A stretch of 64,000 bases of DNA from Tenacibaculum piscium (GTDB lineage: Bacteria > Bacteroidota > Bacteroidia > Flavobacteriales > Flavobacteriaceae): positions 48,055-112,054 of the forward strand of contig NZ_JAJGWT010000010.1 of assembly GCF_021390715.1 (NCBI RefSeq), written 5' to 3'. The translations under genes were made by a program, and so were the position numbers. Shown here piece by piece: positions 44,675 through 53,251 of the stretch (within the stretch, counting starts at the first letter, position 1; each line of letters starts with the position of its first letter). Below the pieces are notes generated by a model that saw only the letters and a program-made list of their open reading frames with translations, ran no database searches and was not told the DNA's origin.

Positions 44675-45352
44675 TTGGCAATAATTTTAAATATAGAAAC
44701 AGCAACCAAAAATTGTTCGGTTTGTTTGGCTAAAAATGGTCAAATAATCACAATTAGAGAATTAAATTATGGAAATTATTCGCATGCTGAAAAATTACAT
44801 CCTTTTATTCAGGAGATTTTAAAAGAAGCAAATTTAACATCTAAGGATATTGATGCGGTTGCTGTCAGTAAAGGACCAGGGTCTTATACCGGACTTCGTA
44901 TTGGCGTTTCAGCGGCCAAAGGAATGTGTTTTGCGATTGATAAACCCTTGATTTCTATTGGAACTTTACATTCATTAGCACATTATATTTCTGTTGATGA
45001 CGGTCTTATTATTCCGATGTTAGATGCTCGAAGAATGGAAGTATATTCGGCAGTTTATGATTCAAAATATAAAGAAATACGAGAAATTAAAGCCGAAATT
45101 ATTGATGAAAATTCTTTTAAAGAAGAATTATCACAAGGAAAAGTTTATTTTTTAGGCGATGGAGCATCAAAATGTAAAGACATTATTTTACATGAAAATG
45201 CTATATTTATAGAAGATAAATTTCCATCATCCAAAGAAATGGCAGTTTTAAGTTTTGGTAAATACCAAAAAAGCGACACCGAAGATGTCGCTTATTTTGA
45301 ACCTTTTTATTTAAAAGATTTTATTGCTATTCCTGAAAAAAAGAAAGTTTAA
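44675..45352 (+). CDS. tsaB: tRNA threonylcarbamoyladenosine biosynthesis protein TsaB
   Basis: 225 residues, start TTG (MAIILNIETATKNCSV). TsaB is the scaffold partner of TsaD for the t6A modification of tRNAs reading ANN codons. Signatures are the N-terminal ASKHA strand LNIETATKNCSVCL and AVSKGPGSYTGLRIGVSAAK. Its stop codon shares two bases with the stop of the convergent mscS gene. A terminator for mscS is embedded in its coding sequence at 45267-45292. Confidence 0.94.
   Translation: MAIILNIETATKNCSVCLAKNGQIITIRELNYGNYSHAEKLHPFIQEILKEANLTSKDIDAVAVSKGPGSYTGLRIGVSAAKGMCFAIDKPLISIGTLHSLAHYISVDDGLIIPMLDARRMEVYSAVYDSKYKEIREIKAEIIDENSFKEELSQGKVYFLGDGASKCKDIILHENAIFIEDKFPSSKEMAVLSFGKYQKSDTEDVAYFEPFYLKDFIAIPEKKKV
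45267..45292 (-). terminator. Terminator for mscS inside the tsaB coding region
   Basis: On the minus strand AGCGACAT-C-TTCG-G-TGTCGCT forms a 7-bp stem with one bulge and a closed UUCG tetraloop, followed by TTTTTT. It lies 57 nt beyond the mscS stop, within the codons for tsaB residues about 198-206 (KSDTEDVAY). Confidence 0.65.
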
Positions 45353-46155
45353 GCTTCTTTTTGAATTTCAACAGCATGAGGATATGGAATTTCGATACCA
45401 GCTTTGTCTAATGCTATTTTTACGTTTTCAATAATATGAAAATGAGCATTCCAATAATCAGCAGATTTTACCCAAGTTCTAGTGGTGAAATTTACAGAGC
45501 TATCGGCTAATTCACTAACCATAACTGCTGGTGCAGGAGTATTTAAAGTATATGGCGTGTTGTTTAAAACACTTAATAATACATTTTTAGTTTCTTTGAT
45601 ATCCGCATCATAAGAGACACCAAAAACTAAATCAACACGTCTGTTTTCTTCCGAAGAATAATTAACAATATTTCCGTTTGATAATATTCCGTTAGGAACA
45701 ATTATTTCTCTATTGTCAATAGAATTTAATTTTGTTGTAAAAATTTGAATCTCTTTAACTGTACCTTGTTCACCTTGTGCTTCAATATAATCACCAATTT
45801 TAAACGGTTTGAAAACCATAATTAATGCACCACCAGCAAAGTTAGATAATGCTCCTTGTAATGCCATACCAATTGCTAAACCTAAGGCAGCGATGATTGC
45901 AGCGAACGAAGTCGTTTCAACTCCTAATTGTCCTGCAACGGTAATAAATAAAAATATCTTTAACCCCCAACCGATTAAACTTCCGAAAAATCCTTGTAAA
46001 GATTCGTCTAAATTACGCTTAACCATTAATTGTTTAGCACCTTTAGTTATCATTTTAATAATCCAAAGTCCAACAACTAAAATAATTAATGCTGAAATTA
46101 CTTTAGGACCATATTCAAATAAGAGGTCTTTTAATTTTTCAATGTTTTGTTCCAT
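45349..46155 (-). CDS. Small-conductance mechanosensitive channel (MscS family)
   Basis: 268 residues. Three N-terminal membrane helices end with the pore-lining Gly/Ala-rich helix (LGLAIGMALQGALSNFAGGA). The beta domain follows (VFKPFKIGDYIEAQGEQGTV, REIIVPNGILSNGNIVNYS) with an alpha/beta C-terminal domain. This minimal form opens under hypo-osmotic stress to release solutes. It converges on tsaB with overlapping stop codons. Confidence 0.94.
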   Translation of the reverse strand: MEQNIEKLKDLLFEYGPKVISALIILVVGLWIIKMITKGAKQLMVKRNLDESLQGFFGSLIGWGLKIFLFITVAGQLGVETTSFAAIIAALGLAIGMALQGALSNFAGGALIMVFKPFKIGDYIEAQGEQGTVKEIQIFTTKLNSIDNREIIVPNGILSNGNIVNYSSEENRRVDLVFGVSYDADIKETKNVLLSVLNNTPYTLNTPAPAVMVSELADSSVNFTTRTWVKSADYWNAHFHIIENVKIALDKAGIEIPYPHAVEIQKEA

Positions 46156-46278
46156 TTTTTTAATTTTTTTTTGATTTTTTTAATTCGAGTGTAAATGTAA
46201 AATATAAAGTTGAATGTAAATTCGATTTGGTTTAAAAAAGAGTAAGCAATTAGTATTGCTTGTTTACAATCAAATAAA

Positions 46279-46311
46279 AAAAGCGATATTGTTTTAACAA
46301 AATCGCTTTAT
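46279..46311 (-). terminator. Intrinsic terminator of the dodecin gene
   Basis: The stem AAAGCGATTTTGTT/AACAATATCGCTTT with a following T run on the minus strand lies 20 nt after the dodecin stop and upstream of mscS. Confidence 0.85.
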
Positions 46312-46331
46312 AGTAGTTCGTTTTTATACAA

Positions 46332-46532
46332 TTACTTTACTTCAAAAGTAATTTTTAAGTTTACTCTAAATTCGGTAACCTCATCATTTTCGACAACAGC
46401 ACTTTGCGATTGTACAAATACCGATTTAATATTTTTAACCGATTTAGAAGCTTGTTTTACTGCTTTCTTTGTTGCATCTTCCCAACTTTTGTCAGAATTA
46501 GATAATACTTCAATTACTTTCATTACCGCCAT
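46332..46532 (-). CDS. Dodecin-family protein
   Basis: 66 residues, matching the small dodecin fold: KVIEVLSNSDKSWEDATKKA helix and paired strands to RVNLKITFEVK. Dodecins form hollow dodecamers that store flavin. The aromatic residue that stacks on flavin in well-studied dodecins is not obvious here (NIKSVFVQSQSAVV), so ligand binding may differ. The start could be Met1 or Met4. It is monocistronic with a strong terminator. Confidence 0.88.
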   Translation of the reverse strand: MAVMKVIEVLSNSDKSWEDATKKAVKQASKSVKNIKSVFVQSQSAVVENDEVTEFRVNLKITFEVK

Positions 46533-46666
46533 ATTTTTTTTTGTTAAAAGGTTAATACTCTCGTAAATATAGTAATTTCAGCTGATATATCTTTTAGTTG
46601 AAAGTAGTTAAAAGTTCGTTTGAAATCCTAATGTTAAGTTAATGTTATGTAATTGTTACTTAAATG

Positions 46667-46697
46667 TTTGGTTTGTGTAAAATTTATTGTATATTTG
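46667..46697 (+). promoter_or_regulatory. Consensus promoter of the MORN-like gene
   Basis: TTTG (46667-46670) and TATATTTG (46690-46697), spaced 19 bp, are a textbook Bacteroidota -33/-7 pair 40 nt upstream of ATG 46738. It is the cleanest mRNA promoter in the window. Confidence 0.75.
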
Positions 46698-46737
46698 TAA
46701 CATCAAAAAGAGAGTATTAATTTAAAATATAACAGAC

Positions 46738-47085
46738 ATGAAGAAATTTATATTAGTTGTTTGCATATTATCGATATCATTATTGCAAGCTCAGAACACA
46801 GAAGTAACATTTGAAAAAGAAGGAGATTTAGTAAAAGCGACTTATTTTTATAAAGATGGAAAAGTAAAAGAACAAGGTTTCTTTAAATATAAAAAATTAC
46901 AAGGAACTTGGATTTCTTTTGATACAAAAGGAAACAAGACTGCTATTGCACATTATAAAGAAGGGAAAAAATCAGGAAAATGGTTTATGTGGCAAGCCGA
47001 TGGATTAAAAGAAATCGATTACAATAATAACGTAATTGCAGGTGTGCAAACTTGGAAAGAAGAAACCAAAATGGCGATTAAATAG
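46738..47085 (+). CDS. Secreted MORN-repeat (YwqK-like) protein
   Basis: 115 residues. A signal peptide (to about LLQAQN) is followed by two or three MORN-type repeats: YFYKDGKVKEQGFFKYKKLQ, GTWISFDTKGNKTAIAHYKE, and GKKSGKWFMWQADGLKEIDY. Such proteins are often auto-named YwqK antitoxins, but no toxin gene is adjacent and a signal peptide is present, so that name is misleading. The role is unknown. It ends before a bidirectional terminator. Confidence 0.85.
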   Translation: MKKFILVVCILSISLLQAQNTEVTFEKEGDLVKATYFYKDGKVKEQGFFKYKKLQGTWISFDTKGNKTAIAHYKEGKKSGKWFMWQADGLKEIDYNNNVIAGVQTWKEETKMAIK

Positions 47086-47133
47086 TTATAAATAAGATAG
47101 TTTTAAATAGTTTTTTATTGTTAATAAATTGTT

Positions 47134-47168
47134 AATAACCAAGTATCTAGATACTTGGTTATTTTTTT
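47134..47168. terminator. Bidirectional intrinsic terminator
   Basis: A near-perfect palindrome, AATAACCAAGTATC/GATACTTGGTTATT, followed by a T run. It lies between the convergent MORN-like and RNase H genes. Confidence 0.9.
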
Positions 47169-47169
47169 G

Positions 47170-47805
47170 TTATTTTCTACCAAAATCGGCAGGTATTTCG
47201 CCCCAAGCTTTGGTTTCCCATTTTAATATTGGATTTGTATAGGTATTTTCTTTGAGCCATTTTTCGGCACGTTTTATCAAATTTAAAATTTCTTGATTGT
47301 TTTGATCAAAAGTCAAATTAGTGCGGCATTGTTTTTTTTGAACCCAACTCATGGCAATTCTAGAATCGGAATAAATAGGATAGGTATCCATTTTTTTATT
47401 TTTCAAAAGGGCAATTCCGTGAACTAAGGCTAAAAATTCGCCAATATTATTCGTACCTTTTTTAAAAGGTCCTAATCTGAAAATTTCTTTTTTACTTTTA
47501 GTCAAAACACCCCGATACTCCATCGCACCAGGATTTCCTGAACAAGCAGCATCCACAGAAATACTTTCTAAAATAGGTGTTCCGTAGCTTGCTTTTTCTT
47601 TATCAGATAAAATAACTTTCTTGGTGTCTTTTCCTTTATAATCGTTATAATTTTTGGTGAACGCTATTTTGGCTTCTTTTTCATCGACAAAAGCTTTGTA
47701 TTGTGCTCCTTGAAAATTCGTGATTTGTTTTTTACAATCATTCCAAGAAGTATAAATGCCTGTTTTTTTACCCTTCCAAACAACGTAATATTTTTTTTTA
47801 GCCAT
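47170..47805 (-). CDS. Ribonuclease H with caulimovirus viroplasmin-type N-terminal domain
   Basis: 211 residues. The N-terminal hybrid-binding domain (KKYYVVWKGKKTGIYTSWND, about 3-45) is followed by a linker and a type 1 RNase H domain (about 75-211). Its acidic residues are in SVDAACSGNPGAMEYRG, NIGEFLALVHG and YSDSRIAMSW. It removes RNA from RNA:DNA hybrids. The gene overlaps purN by 8 nt and is presumably translated after it. This domain pair is usual in Bacteroidota. Confidence 0.93.
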   Translation of the reverse strand: MAKKKYYVVWKGKKTGIYTSWNDCKKQITNFQGAQYKAFVDEKEAKIAFTKNYNDYKGKDTKKVILSDKEKASYGTPILESISVDAACSGNPGAMEYRGVLTKSKKEIFRLGPFKKGTNNIGEFLALVHGIALLKNKKMDTYPIYSDSRIAMSWVQKKQCRTNLTFDQNNQEILNLIKRAEKWLKENTYTNPILKWETKAWGEIPADFGRK

Positions 47806-48367
47806 TTTTTGATATTACTTCTTCAATAACTCGTGGAAAGTGTTCTTGTTCTAATAAATGAATTTTAGCGGCAATATCTTCTGCAGAATCCGAAGGAAGT
47901 AAAGTTGTTTTTGCTTGAAAAATAATCGTACCTTCGTCATAATTTTCATTCACATAATGAATGGTAATACCAGTTTGAGTTTCGTTATTTTGTTTAACAG
48001 CTTTATGAACATTCATACCATACATCCCTTTTCCACCGTATTTTGGCAATAAAGCAGGATGAATATTAATAATTTTATTCGGAAATGCTGCCACTATGTT
48101 GGCAGGAATTCGCCATAAAAAGCCAGCAAGTATAATAATGTCAGCTTCTACTTGTAAAAAAGATAAAACAGTGTCATCTTCTGTAAAAGCCTCTTTATCA
48201 AATAATGAGGCGTCAATTTGTAAACGTTCACATCGGTCAAAAACTTTGGCATGTTCATTGTTAGATAGCACATGAGTAACATTAGCTATTTTGCTGTTTT
48301 GAAAGTATTTTATAATGTTTTCGGCATTACTACCCGAACCAGAAGCAAGAATTACGATGCGTTTCAT
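47798..48367 (-). CDS. purN: Phosphoribosylglycinamide formyltransferase
   Basis: 189 residues, usual PurN length. It transfers formyl from 10-formyltetrahydrofolate to GAR in purine synthesis. Signatures are ILASGSGSNAENIIKYF (phosphate loop), the catalytic Asn/His in INIHPALLPKYGGKGMYG, and the Asp in NENYDEGTIIFQ. It is the first gene of a two-gene unit with the RNase H gene. Confidence 0.96.
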   Translation of the reverse strand: MKRIVILASGSGSNAENIIKYFQNSKIANVTHVLSNNEHAKVFDRCERLQIDASLFDKEAFTEDDTVLSFLQVEADIIILAGFLWRIPANIVAAFPNKIINIHPALLPKYGGKGMYGMNVHKAVKQNNETQTGITIHYVNENYDEGTIIFQAKTTLLPSDSAEDIAAKIHLLEQEHFPRVIEEVISKNG

Positions 48368-48505
48368 AGGAAAATAAATTATTTTGTTACTACAAAAAAA
48401 AGAATAATTATTAACAATGACGGTGTTTGTAGCAAAAGATTCATTTTTTTTTCATTAAAAACACCACATTTTCGAGCAAAAGTTAGAATTAATACTTAAG
48501 ATTTG

Positions 48506-48513
48506 TATTTTTG
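48506..48513 (+). promoter_or_regulatory. -7 box for acpP-fabF-rnc
   Basis: TATTTTTG fits TAnnTTTG, 31 nt before the acpP ATG. The 177-nt divergent gap to purN holds no other feature I can support. Confidence 0.5.
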
Positions 48514-48544
48514 CCTCGACTTTAAATTTTAAAACAAACAAATT

Positions 48545-48781
48545 ATGTCAGACATAGCATCAAGAGTAAAAGAAATTATCGTAGACAAGTTAGGAGTAGA
48601 CGATAACGAAGTAACGAACGAAGCAAGCTTCACAAACGATTTAGGAGCAGATTCTTTAGATACTGTTGAATTAATCATGGAATTCGAAAAAGAATTTGAT
48701 ATCCAAATTCCAGACGATCAAGCAGAAAACATTGGAACTGTTGGACAAGCAGTTAGCTATATTGAAGAAGCTAAAAAATAA
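48545..48781 (+). CDS. acpP: Acyl carrier protein
   Basis: 78 residues, strongly acidic, with the phosphopantetheine attachment serine in [20 protein letters not shown]. It carries acyl chains in fatty-acid synthesis. It is 18 nt upstream of fabF and followed by rnc, the common acpP-fabF-rnc order. Confidence 0.98.
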   Translation: MSDIASRVKEIIVDKLGVDDNEVTNEASFTNDLGADSLDTVELIMEFEKEFDIQIPDDQAENIGTVGQAVSYIEEAKK

Positions 48782-48799
48782 CAATTATATAAAATTCAT

Positions 48800-50050
48800 A
48801 TGCAATTAAAACGAGTTGTAGTAACTGGACTTGGCGCATTAACGCCAATAGGAAATAATAAAGAAGAATATTGGAATAGCTTAGTTAACGGAGTTAGCGG
48901 AGCAGCGCCTATAACGTATTTCGATGCTGCCAAGTTCAAAACTCGTTTTGCATGTGAGTTAAAAGACTTTACCGTAACAGATTTCATTAACAGGAAAGAT
49001 GCACGTAAAATGGATCGATTTACGCAATATGCAATGGTTGCTTCTGATGAAGCTATTGTAGATTCAAAATTAGATCTAGATAAAATCAATAAACTAAGAG
49101 TAGGCGTAATTTGGGGAGCTGGTATTGGAGGTTTAGAAACTTTTCAAAACGAGGCAATGAATTTTGCTACTGGAGACGGTACACCAAGATTTAATCCATT
49201 TTTTATTCCTAAAATGATTGCTGATATCGCACCAGGACACATTTCTATTAAACATGGATTTATGGGACCTAATTATACAACGGTATCTGCTTGTGCATCT
49301 TCAGCAAATGCGATGATTGATGCCTTAAATTATATTCGCCTAGGATACTGTGACGTCATTGTAACAGGTGGTAGTGAAGCCGCTATTACATACGCAGGTG
49401 TCGGTGGATTTAATGCAATGCACGCACTTTCTACAAATAATGAAAGTCCAGAAACAGCTTCAAGACCTTTTGACGCAACACGTGATGGTTTTGTTTTAGG
49501 AGAAGGAGCAGGTGCAATTATTTTAGAAGAATATGAACACGCAAAGGCGCGTGGCGCTAAAATTTATGCTGAAGTTTTAGGTGGCGGTATGTCATCAGAT
49601 GCTTATCACATGACAGCACCACATCCTGAAGGAATTGGCGTTATTGCTGTAATGAAAAATTGTCTGGAAAATGCAGGTTTACAACCAGAAGATGTAGATC
49701 ATATTAATACCCACGGTACTTCTACACCTTTAGGAGACGTTGCGGAATTAAAAGCGATTTCTGAAGTTTTTGGAGAACACGCAAAGAATATCAATATAAA
49801 TTCTACAAAATCAATGACAGGGCATTTATTAGGTGCCGCTGGAGCTATTGAATCAATAGCTGCTATCTTAGCGATGGAACATAGTATTGTACCACCAACA
49901 ATTAATCATGTTAATGTGGATGAAAATATTAATCCTGAGTTAAATTTAACACTTAATAAACCGCAAAAAAGAGAAATCAAAGTTGCGATGAGTAATACTT
50001 TTGGTTTTGGAGGTCATAATGCTTGTGTAGTTTTTAGAAAACTAGATTAA
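48800..50050 (+). CDS. fabF: Beta-ketoacyl-ACP synthase II
   Basis: 416 residues. It elongates acyl-ACP with malonyl-ACP. The catalytic triad is visible: Cys in VSACASSANAMIDAL, His in NTHGTSTPLGD and His in SMTGHLLGAAGAIES. The final GFGGHNACVVF is also conserved. It lies between acpP and rnc in one operon. Confidence 0.97.
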   Translation: MQLKRVVVTGLGALTPIGNNKEEYWNSLVNGVSGAAPITYFDAAKFKTRFACELKDFTVTDFINRKDARKMDRFTQYAMVASDEAIVDSKLDLDKINKLRVGVIWGAGIGGLETFQNEAMNFATGDGTPRFNPFFIPKMIADIAPGHISIKHGFMGPNYTTVSACASSANAMIDALNYIRLGYCDVIVTGGSEAAITYAGVGGFNAMHALSTNNESPETASRPFDATRDGFVLGEGAGAIILEEYEHAKARGAKIYAEVLGGGMSSDAYHMTAPHPEGIGVIAVMKNCLENAGLQPEDVDHINTHGTSTPLGDVAELKAISEVFGEHAKNININSTKSMTGHLLGAAGAIESIAAILAMEHSIVPPTINHVNVDENINPELNLTLNKPQKREIKVAMSNTFGFGGHNACVVFRKLD

Positions 50051-50056
50051 TCACGT

Positions 50057-50794
50057 ATGAACTTTTTTCGTAGTATTATTAAACCCGCAAGTAAAGAGGA
50101 TAAAAATCTTTACTACGAGTTAAAAGAACTGCTTAATTTTAAACCAATAAAGCTTTCTCATTATAAAAAAGCGTTTACACATAGGTCCTTAAAACTTATT
50201 GATAGAAAAGGAATCCCTATTAATTACGAACGCTTAGAGTTTTTAGGTGATGCCATGTTAGGTTCTGTAATGGCTTCTTATTTATATAAAAAAGTCCCCA
50301 AAGGAGATGAAGGATATTTAACACAAATGCGCTCTAAAGTAGTGAGTAGAGAGCATTTAAATACCTTAGGTAAAGATTTAGACTTAATACGATTCGTAAA
50401 AAGTAATATGGCTGAAGAGCATATTAGTAATAATCTTTACGGAAATATTTTTGAAGCTTTAATTGGCGCTATTTATTTAGATAGAGGCTATAATTATTGT
50501 CATCAGTTTATTTATGAACAGGTGATATTGCCTTATGTTGATATTGAACGCTTAGAAGGTAAAATATCGAGTTATAAAGGTTATGTTATCGAGTGGTGCC
50601 AGAAAAATAAGAAAAAATATAAATTCGAGTCATTCGAAGATTCTGGAAATCAAAATAAAAAATACTTTTCTGTAACACTCAGTGTTGATGACAAAATTAT
50701 GGGTAAAGGAAGAGCTACATCGAAGAAAAAAGCACAAGAAATTGCTGCTAAAAGAGTCTATTTTGCCATGCAAACTCAAATGGAAGAATCTTAA
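50057..50794 (+). CDS. rnc: Ribonuclease III
   Basis: 245 residues. The RNase III signature is YERLEFLGDAMLGSVMASYL, with the second acidic metal site in YGNIFEALIGAIYLDRG. A C-terminal dsRNA-binding domain (about 170-240) includes GKGRATSKKKAQEIAAKRVY. It processes rRNA precursors. The start is 6 nt after fabF, completing the acpP-fabF-rnc operon. Confidence 0.96.
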   Translation: MNFFRSIIKPASKEDKNLYYELKELLNFKPIKLSHYKKAFTHRSLKLIDRKGIPINYERLEFLGDAMLGSVMASYLYKKVPKGDEGYLTQMRSKVVSREHLNTLGKDLDLIRFVKSNMAEEHISNNLYGNIFEALIGAIYLDRGYNYCHQFIYEQVILPYVDIERLEGKISSYKGYVIEWCQKNKKKYKFESFEDSGNQNKKYFSVTLSVDDKIMGKGRATSKKKAQEIAAKRVYFAMQTQMEES

Positions 50795-50978
50795 CATTTT
50801 CTGCAAAAGGTTTTTATAAAATTTACATAATATTTAGATACATTCAGTACTTTAGCTTGTAACAAATAATTGTTACGATGCTTATTTGTGCTTTAAATAT
50901 AAGCTTAAATATATTATTACCTCATATAACAGTGAGGTTGAATCCTTAAAATCGAAAGATTTTTTAATATTTTAAATT

Positions 50979-52406
50979 ATGCCACACAACAAAAAAACGA
51001 AAATTGTAGCCACGCTAGGACCTGCAATCAATACCAAAGAAATTTTAGCTAAAATGGCAGCAGCTGGAGTTAATGTTTTTAGAGTTAATTTTTCGCACGC
51101 AGATTACGATAATGTAAAACAACGTATCCGTGAAATACGAGAAATTAATGAAGAAAATGGTTATAACTTAGCTATTTTAGCCGATTTACAAGGACCTAAA
51201 TTAAGAGTTGGCGTGATGAATGATGCTGTAAAAGTAAAAGCAGGTGCTACTTTTACCTTTACCACTGAAGAATGCATAGGAACAACAGAAAAAGCTTTTA
51301 TGACCTATCAGCGTTTTCCTAAAGATGTAAAAGTAGGAGAACATATTTTAGTTGATGATGGTAAGTTATTATTTGAAGTAGTTGCTACCGATAAAAAAAC
51401 AGAAGTAGTTACCAAAGTACTTGTAGGTGGCGCTTTAAATTCAAAAAAAGGTGTTAATCTACCAAATACGAACATTTCATTACCCGCATTAACAGAAAAA
51501 GATAAAAAAGATGCAATTTTTGCTTTACAACAAGAAGTAGATTGGATCGCATTATCATTTGTTAGAAATCCTGAAGATTTAAGAATGTTACGTGATTTAA
51601 TTGATCAAAATTCTGATTATAGAGTTCCCGTAATTGCTAAAATTGAAAAACCAGAAGCTGTTGAAAATATTGATGCTTTAATCCCATATTGTGACGGACT
51701 AATGGTCGCTCGTGGTGATTTAGGCGTAGAAGTTCCGATGCAAGATGTTCCATTGATTCAAAAAATGTTAGTTCGAAGAGCGAAACAAGCAAGAATTCCT
51801 GTAATTATTGCGACACAAATGATGGAAACCATGATTGAAAATGCTGTTCCAACAAGAGCCGAAGTAAATGATGTGGCAAATTCAATTATAGACGGCGCAG
51901 ATGCTGTAATGCTTTCGGGAGAAACATCCGTAGGAAAACATCCTTTACGCGTTATCCAAAAAATGACCGAAATTATTGGAAGTGTTGAATTTTCAGATTT
52001 AATTAAAGTGCCACAAGAAGCACCACATATTCGTACCAATAGATTTATCACAAAATCAATATGTCATCACGCTGCGTTAATGGCAGATAATATGAATGCT
52101 TCTGCAATAACAACTTTAACAAATAGTGGTTATACGGCGTTTCAGGTTTCTGCTTGGCGACCAAAATCGCACGTATTAGCATTTTCATCAGAAAAAAGAA
52201 TACTAGGAAAATTAAATCTTTTATGGGGAGTTCGTGCTTTTTATTATGATAGAGATTTAAGTACCGATGATACTTTAGAAGATATTAATGAAATAGCCAA
52301 AGAAAAAGGCTTTGTAAAAGCAGGCGATTTTATGATTAATTTATCGTCAATGCCCGTACAAGCTAAAGGAATGGTAAATACATTGCGTGTTTCTAAAATT
52401 CATTAA
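50979..52406 (+). CDS. pyk: Pyruvate kinase
   Basis: 475 residues, full length. It makes pyruvate and ATP from phosphoenolpyruvate and ADP. It has KIVATLGPAINTKEILAKMA at the N-terminus, VFRVNFSHADYDN, the active-site signature IAKIEKPEAVENID, GLMVARGDLGVEVP, and the NDVANSIIDGADAVMLSGET region. The 184-nt gap after rnc contains a weak stem ACCTCA/TGAGGT near 50931-50950. A strong terminator follows pyk. Confidence 0.97.
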   Translation: MPHNKKTKIVATLGPAINTKEILAKMAAAGVNVFRVNFSHADYDNVKQRIREIREINEENGYNLAILADLQGPKLRVGVMNDAVKVKAGATFTFTTEECIGTTEKAFMTYQRFPKDVKVGEHILVDDGKLLFEVVATDKKTEVVTKVLVGGALNSKKGVNLPNTNISLPALTEKDKKDAIFALQQEVDWIALSFVRNPEDLRMLRDLIDQNSDYRVPVIAKIEKPEAVENIDALIPYCDGLMVARGDLGVEVPMQDVPLIQKMLVRRAKQARIPVIIATQMMETMIENAVPTRAEVNDVANSIIDGADAVMLSGETSVGKHPLRVIQKMTEIIGSVEFSDLIKVPQEAPHIRTNRFITKSICHHAALMADNMNASAITTLTNSGYTAFQVSAWRPKSHVLAFSSEKRILGKLNLLWGVRAFYYDRDLSTDDTLEDINEIAKEKGFVKAGDFMINLSSMPVQAKGMVNTLRVSKIH

Positions 52407-52452
52407 TACGCTATTTTACTTACTGTTTTACTTGAAGCTTTAAGCTCAGGTT

Positions 52453-52493
52453 AAAAAAAGCCTTTAACAAATTCATTGTTAAAGGCTTTTTTT
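52453..52493 (+). terminator. Intrinsic terminator of pyk
   Basis: AAAAAAAGCCTTTAACAA pairs with TTGTTAAAGGCTTTTTTT around a TTCA loop, 47 nt after the pyk stop. Confidence 0.9.
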
Positions 52494-52498
52494 GATAA

Positions 52499-52673
52499 TT
52501 CTTGTCAATTCGAATGATTTTAATGACTAAAAGGAATTAAAATTGTATCGAGAATTTGAATTCTTTTATGTTGATAAATTTTGATTGATTTTATGCTGAA
52601 AAAGTTCTCAATACAATTTTTTTGAAGGAAAAAAATCACTCAAATTGATAGTTTTTTAATTTTTAAACAGGCT
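52499..52673 (+). repeat. Hairpin repeat C, copy 2
   Basis: A roughly 175-bp element matching 37216-37392 in the same orientation with about nine in ten identical positions. It lies directly after the pyk terminator in a convergent gap. Several arm positions (TCGAATGATT against ACTCAAATTGA) no longer pair, so this copy is decaying. Confidence 0.85.
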
Positions 52674-52694
52674 ATAGGCTTCTTTTTAAATCTT

Positions 52695-53057
52695 TTAATC
52701 TTGTTTTACTAGCAAGAAAAGTTCATTTTCTAGTATCAAATATCCTTGGTCATAAACATAATAATAGGTATTTCCTGTTTTGGTAACATATAATGATGTG
52801 ATAAATTTAAAATCAAAACCTTTATCAAATAATGTACGTCTGCTAACTTTGGTTTTACCCGAAATATTTAGCTCAGTTAATATTTTGTAGTTTTTACGCA
52901 ACCGATTATTCGTATTTCTAATTAAGTTTTTACTGTCTTTATGTACGTTATTATTATAACTATTTCGACAATAATCCGAACAGAATTTCTTATCAATTCT
53001 ACCGACTACTTTTTCGTTACAAGTTAGACATTTTCTGTTTTCTTGGCTGTTTTTCAT
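52695..53057 (-). CDS. Small zinc-ribbon protein (DUF2116-like)
   Basis: 120 residues from ATG 53057. The N-terminal zinc ribbon CLTCNEKVVGRIDKKFCSDY continues with CRNSYNN, giving a CxxC...CxxxC set. The basic central part (about 45-75) and beta-rich end (KTGNTYYYVYDQGYLILENE) suggest nucleic-acid binding. It is divergent from ssb, and both face a 194-nt gap with phased repeats. Function is unknown. Confidence 0.8.
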   Translation of the reverse strand: MKNSQENRKCLTCNEKVVGRIDKKFCSDYCRNSYNNNVHKDSKNLIRNTNNRLRKNYKILTELNISGKTKVSRRTLFDKGFDFKFITSLYVTKTGNTYYYVYDQGYLILENELFLLVKQD

Positions 53058-53125
53058 ACATTTTTTTATCAATAAAAATAATACATTGATTACGATATCT
53101 TTAAAATTATTAAATGATTCTATTC

Positions 53126-53175
53126 GTTTACATTCATTTACATCTGTTTACAAACGAAAACAATTGTTTACCAAC
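53126..53175. promoter_or_regulatory. Five 10-bp phased repeats between the zinc-ribbon gene and ssb
   Basis: Units at 53126, 53136, 53146, 53156 and 53166 read GTTTACATTC, ATTTACATCT, GTTTACAAAC, GAAAACAATT and GTTTACCAAC. Four of the five carry TTTAC, at exactly one-helical-turn spacing. This is likely a cooperative protein-binding array controlling one or both divergent genes. Confidence 0.55.
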
Positions 53176-53251
53176 CGATTTTAATTTACAAGCTATTTCA
53201 TCTTTGCAGTGTCATTATAAAATTATATAAAAACAACTAAAAATAAAGAAA

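Noticed and set aside
46738..47085. YwqK antitoxin of a toxin-antitoxin pair
   Set aside because: The protein has a signal peptide and no neighbouring toxin gene; the name merely reflects MORN repeats.
50931..50950. Stem ACCTCA/TGAGGT upstream of pyk as a riboswitch or attenuator
   Set aside because: Too short, with no conserved aptamer sequence; it may be a weak rnc terminator.
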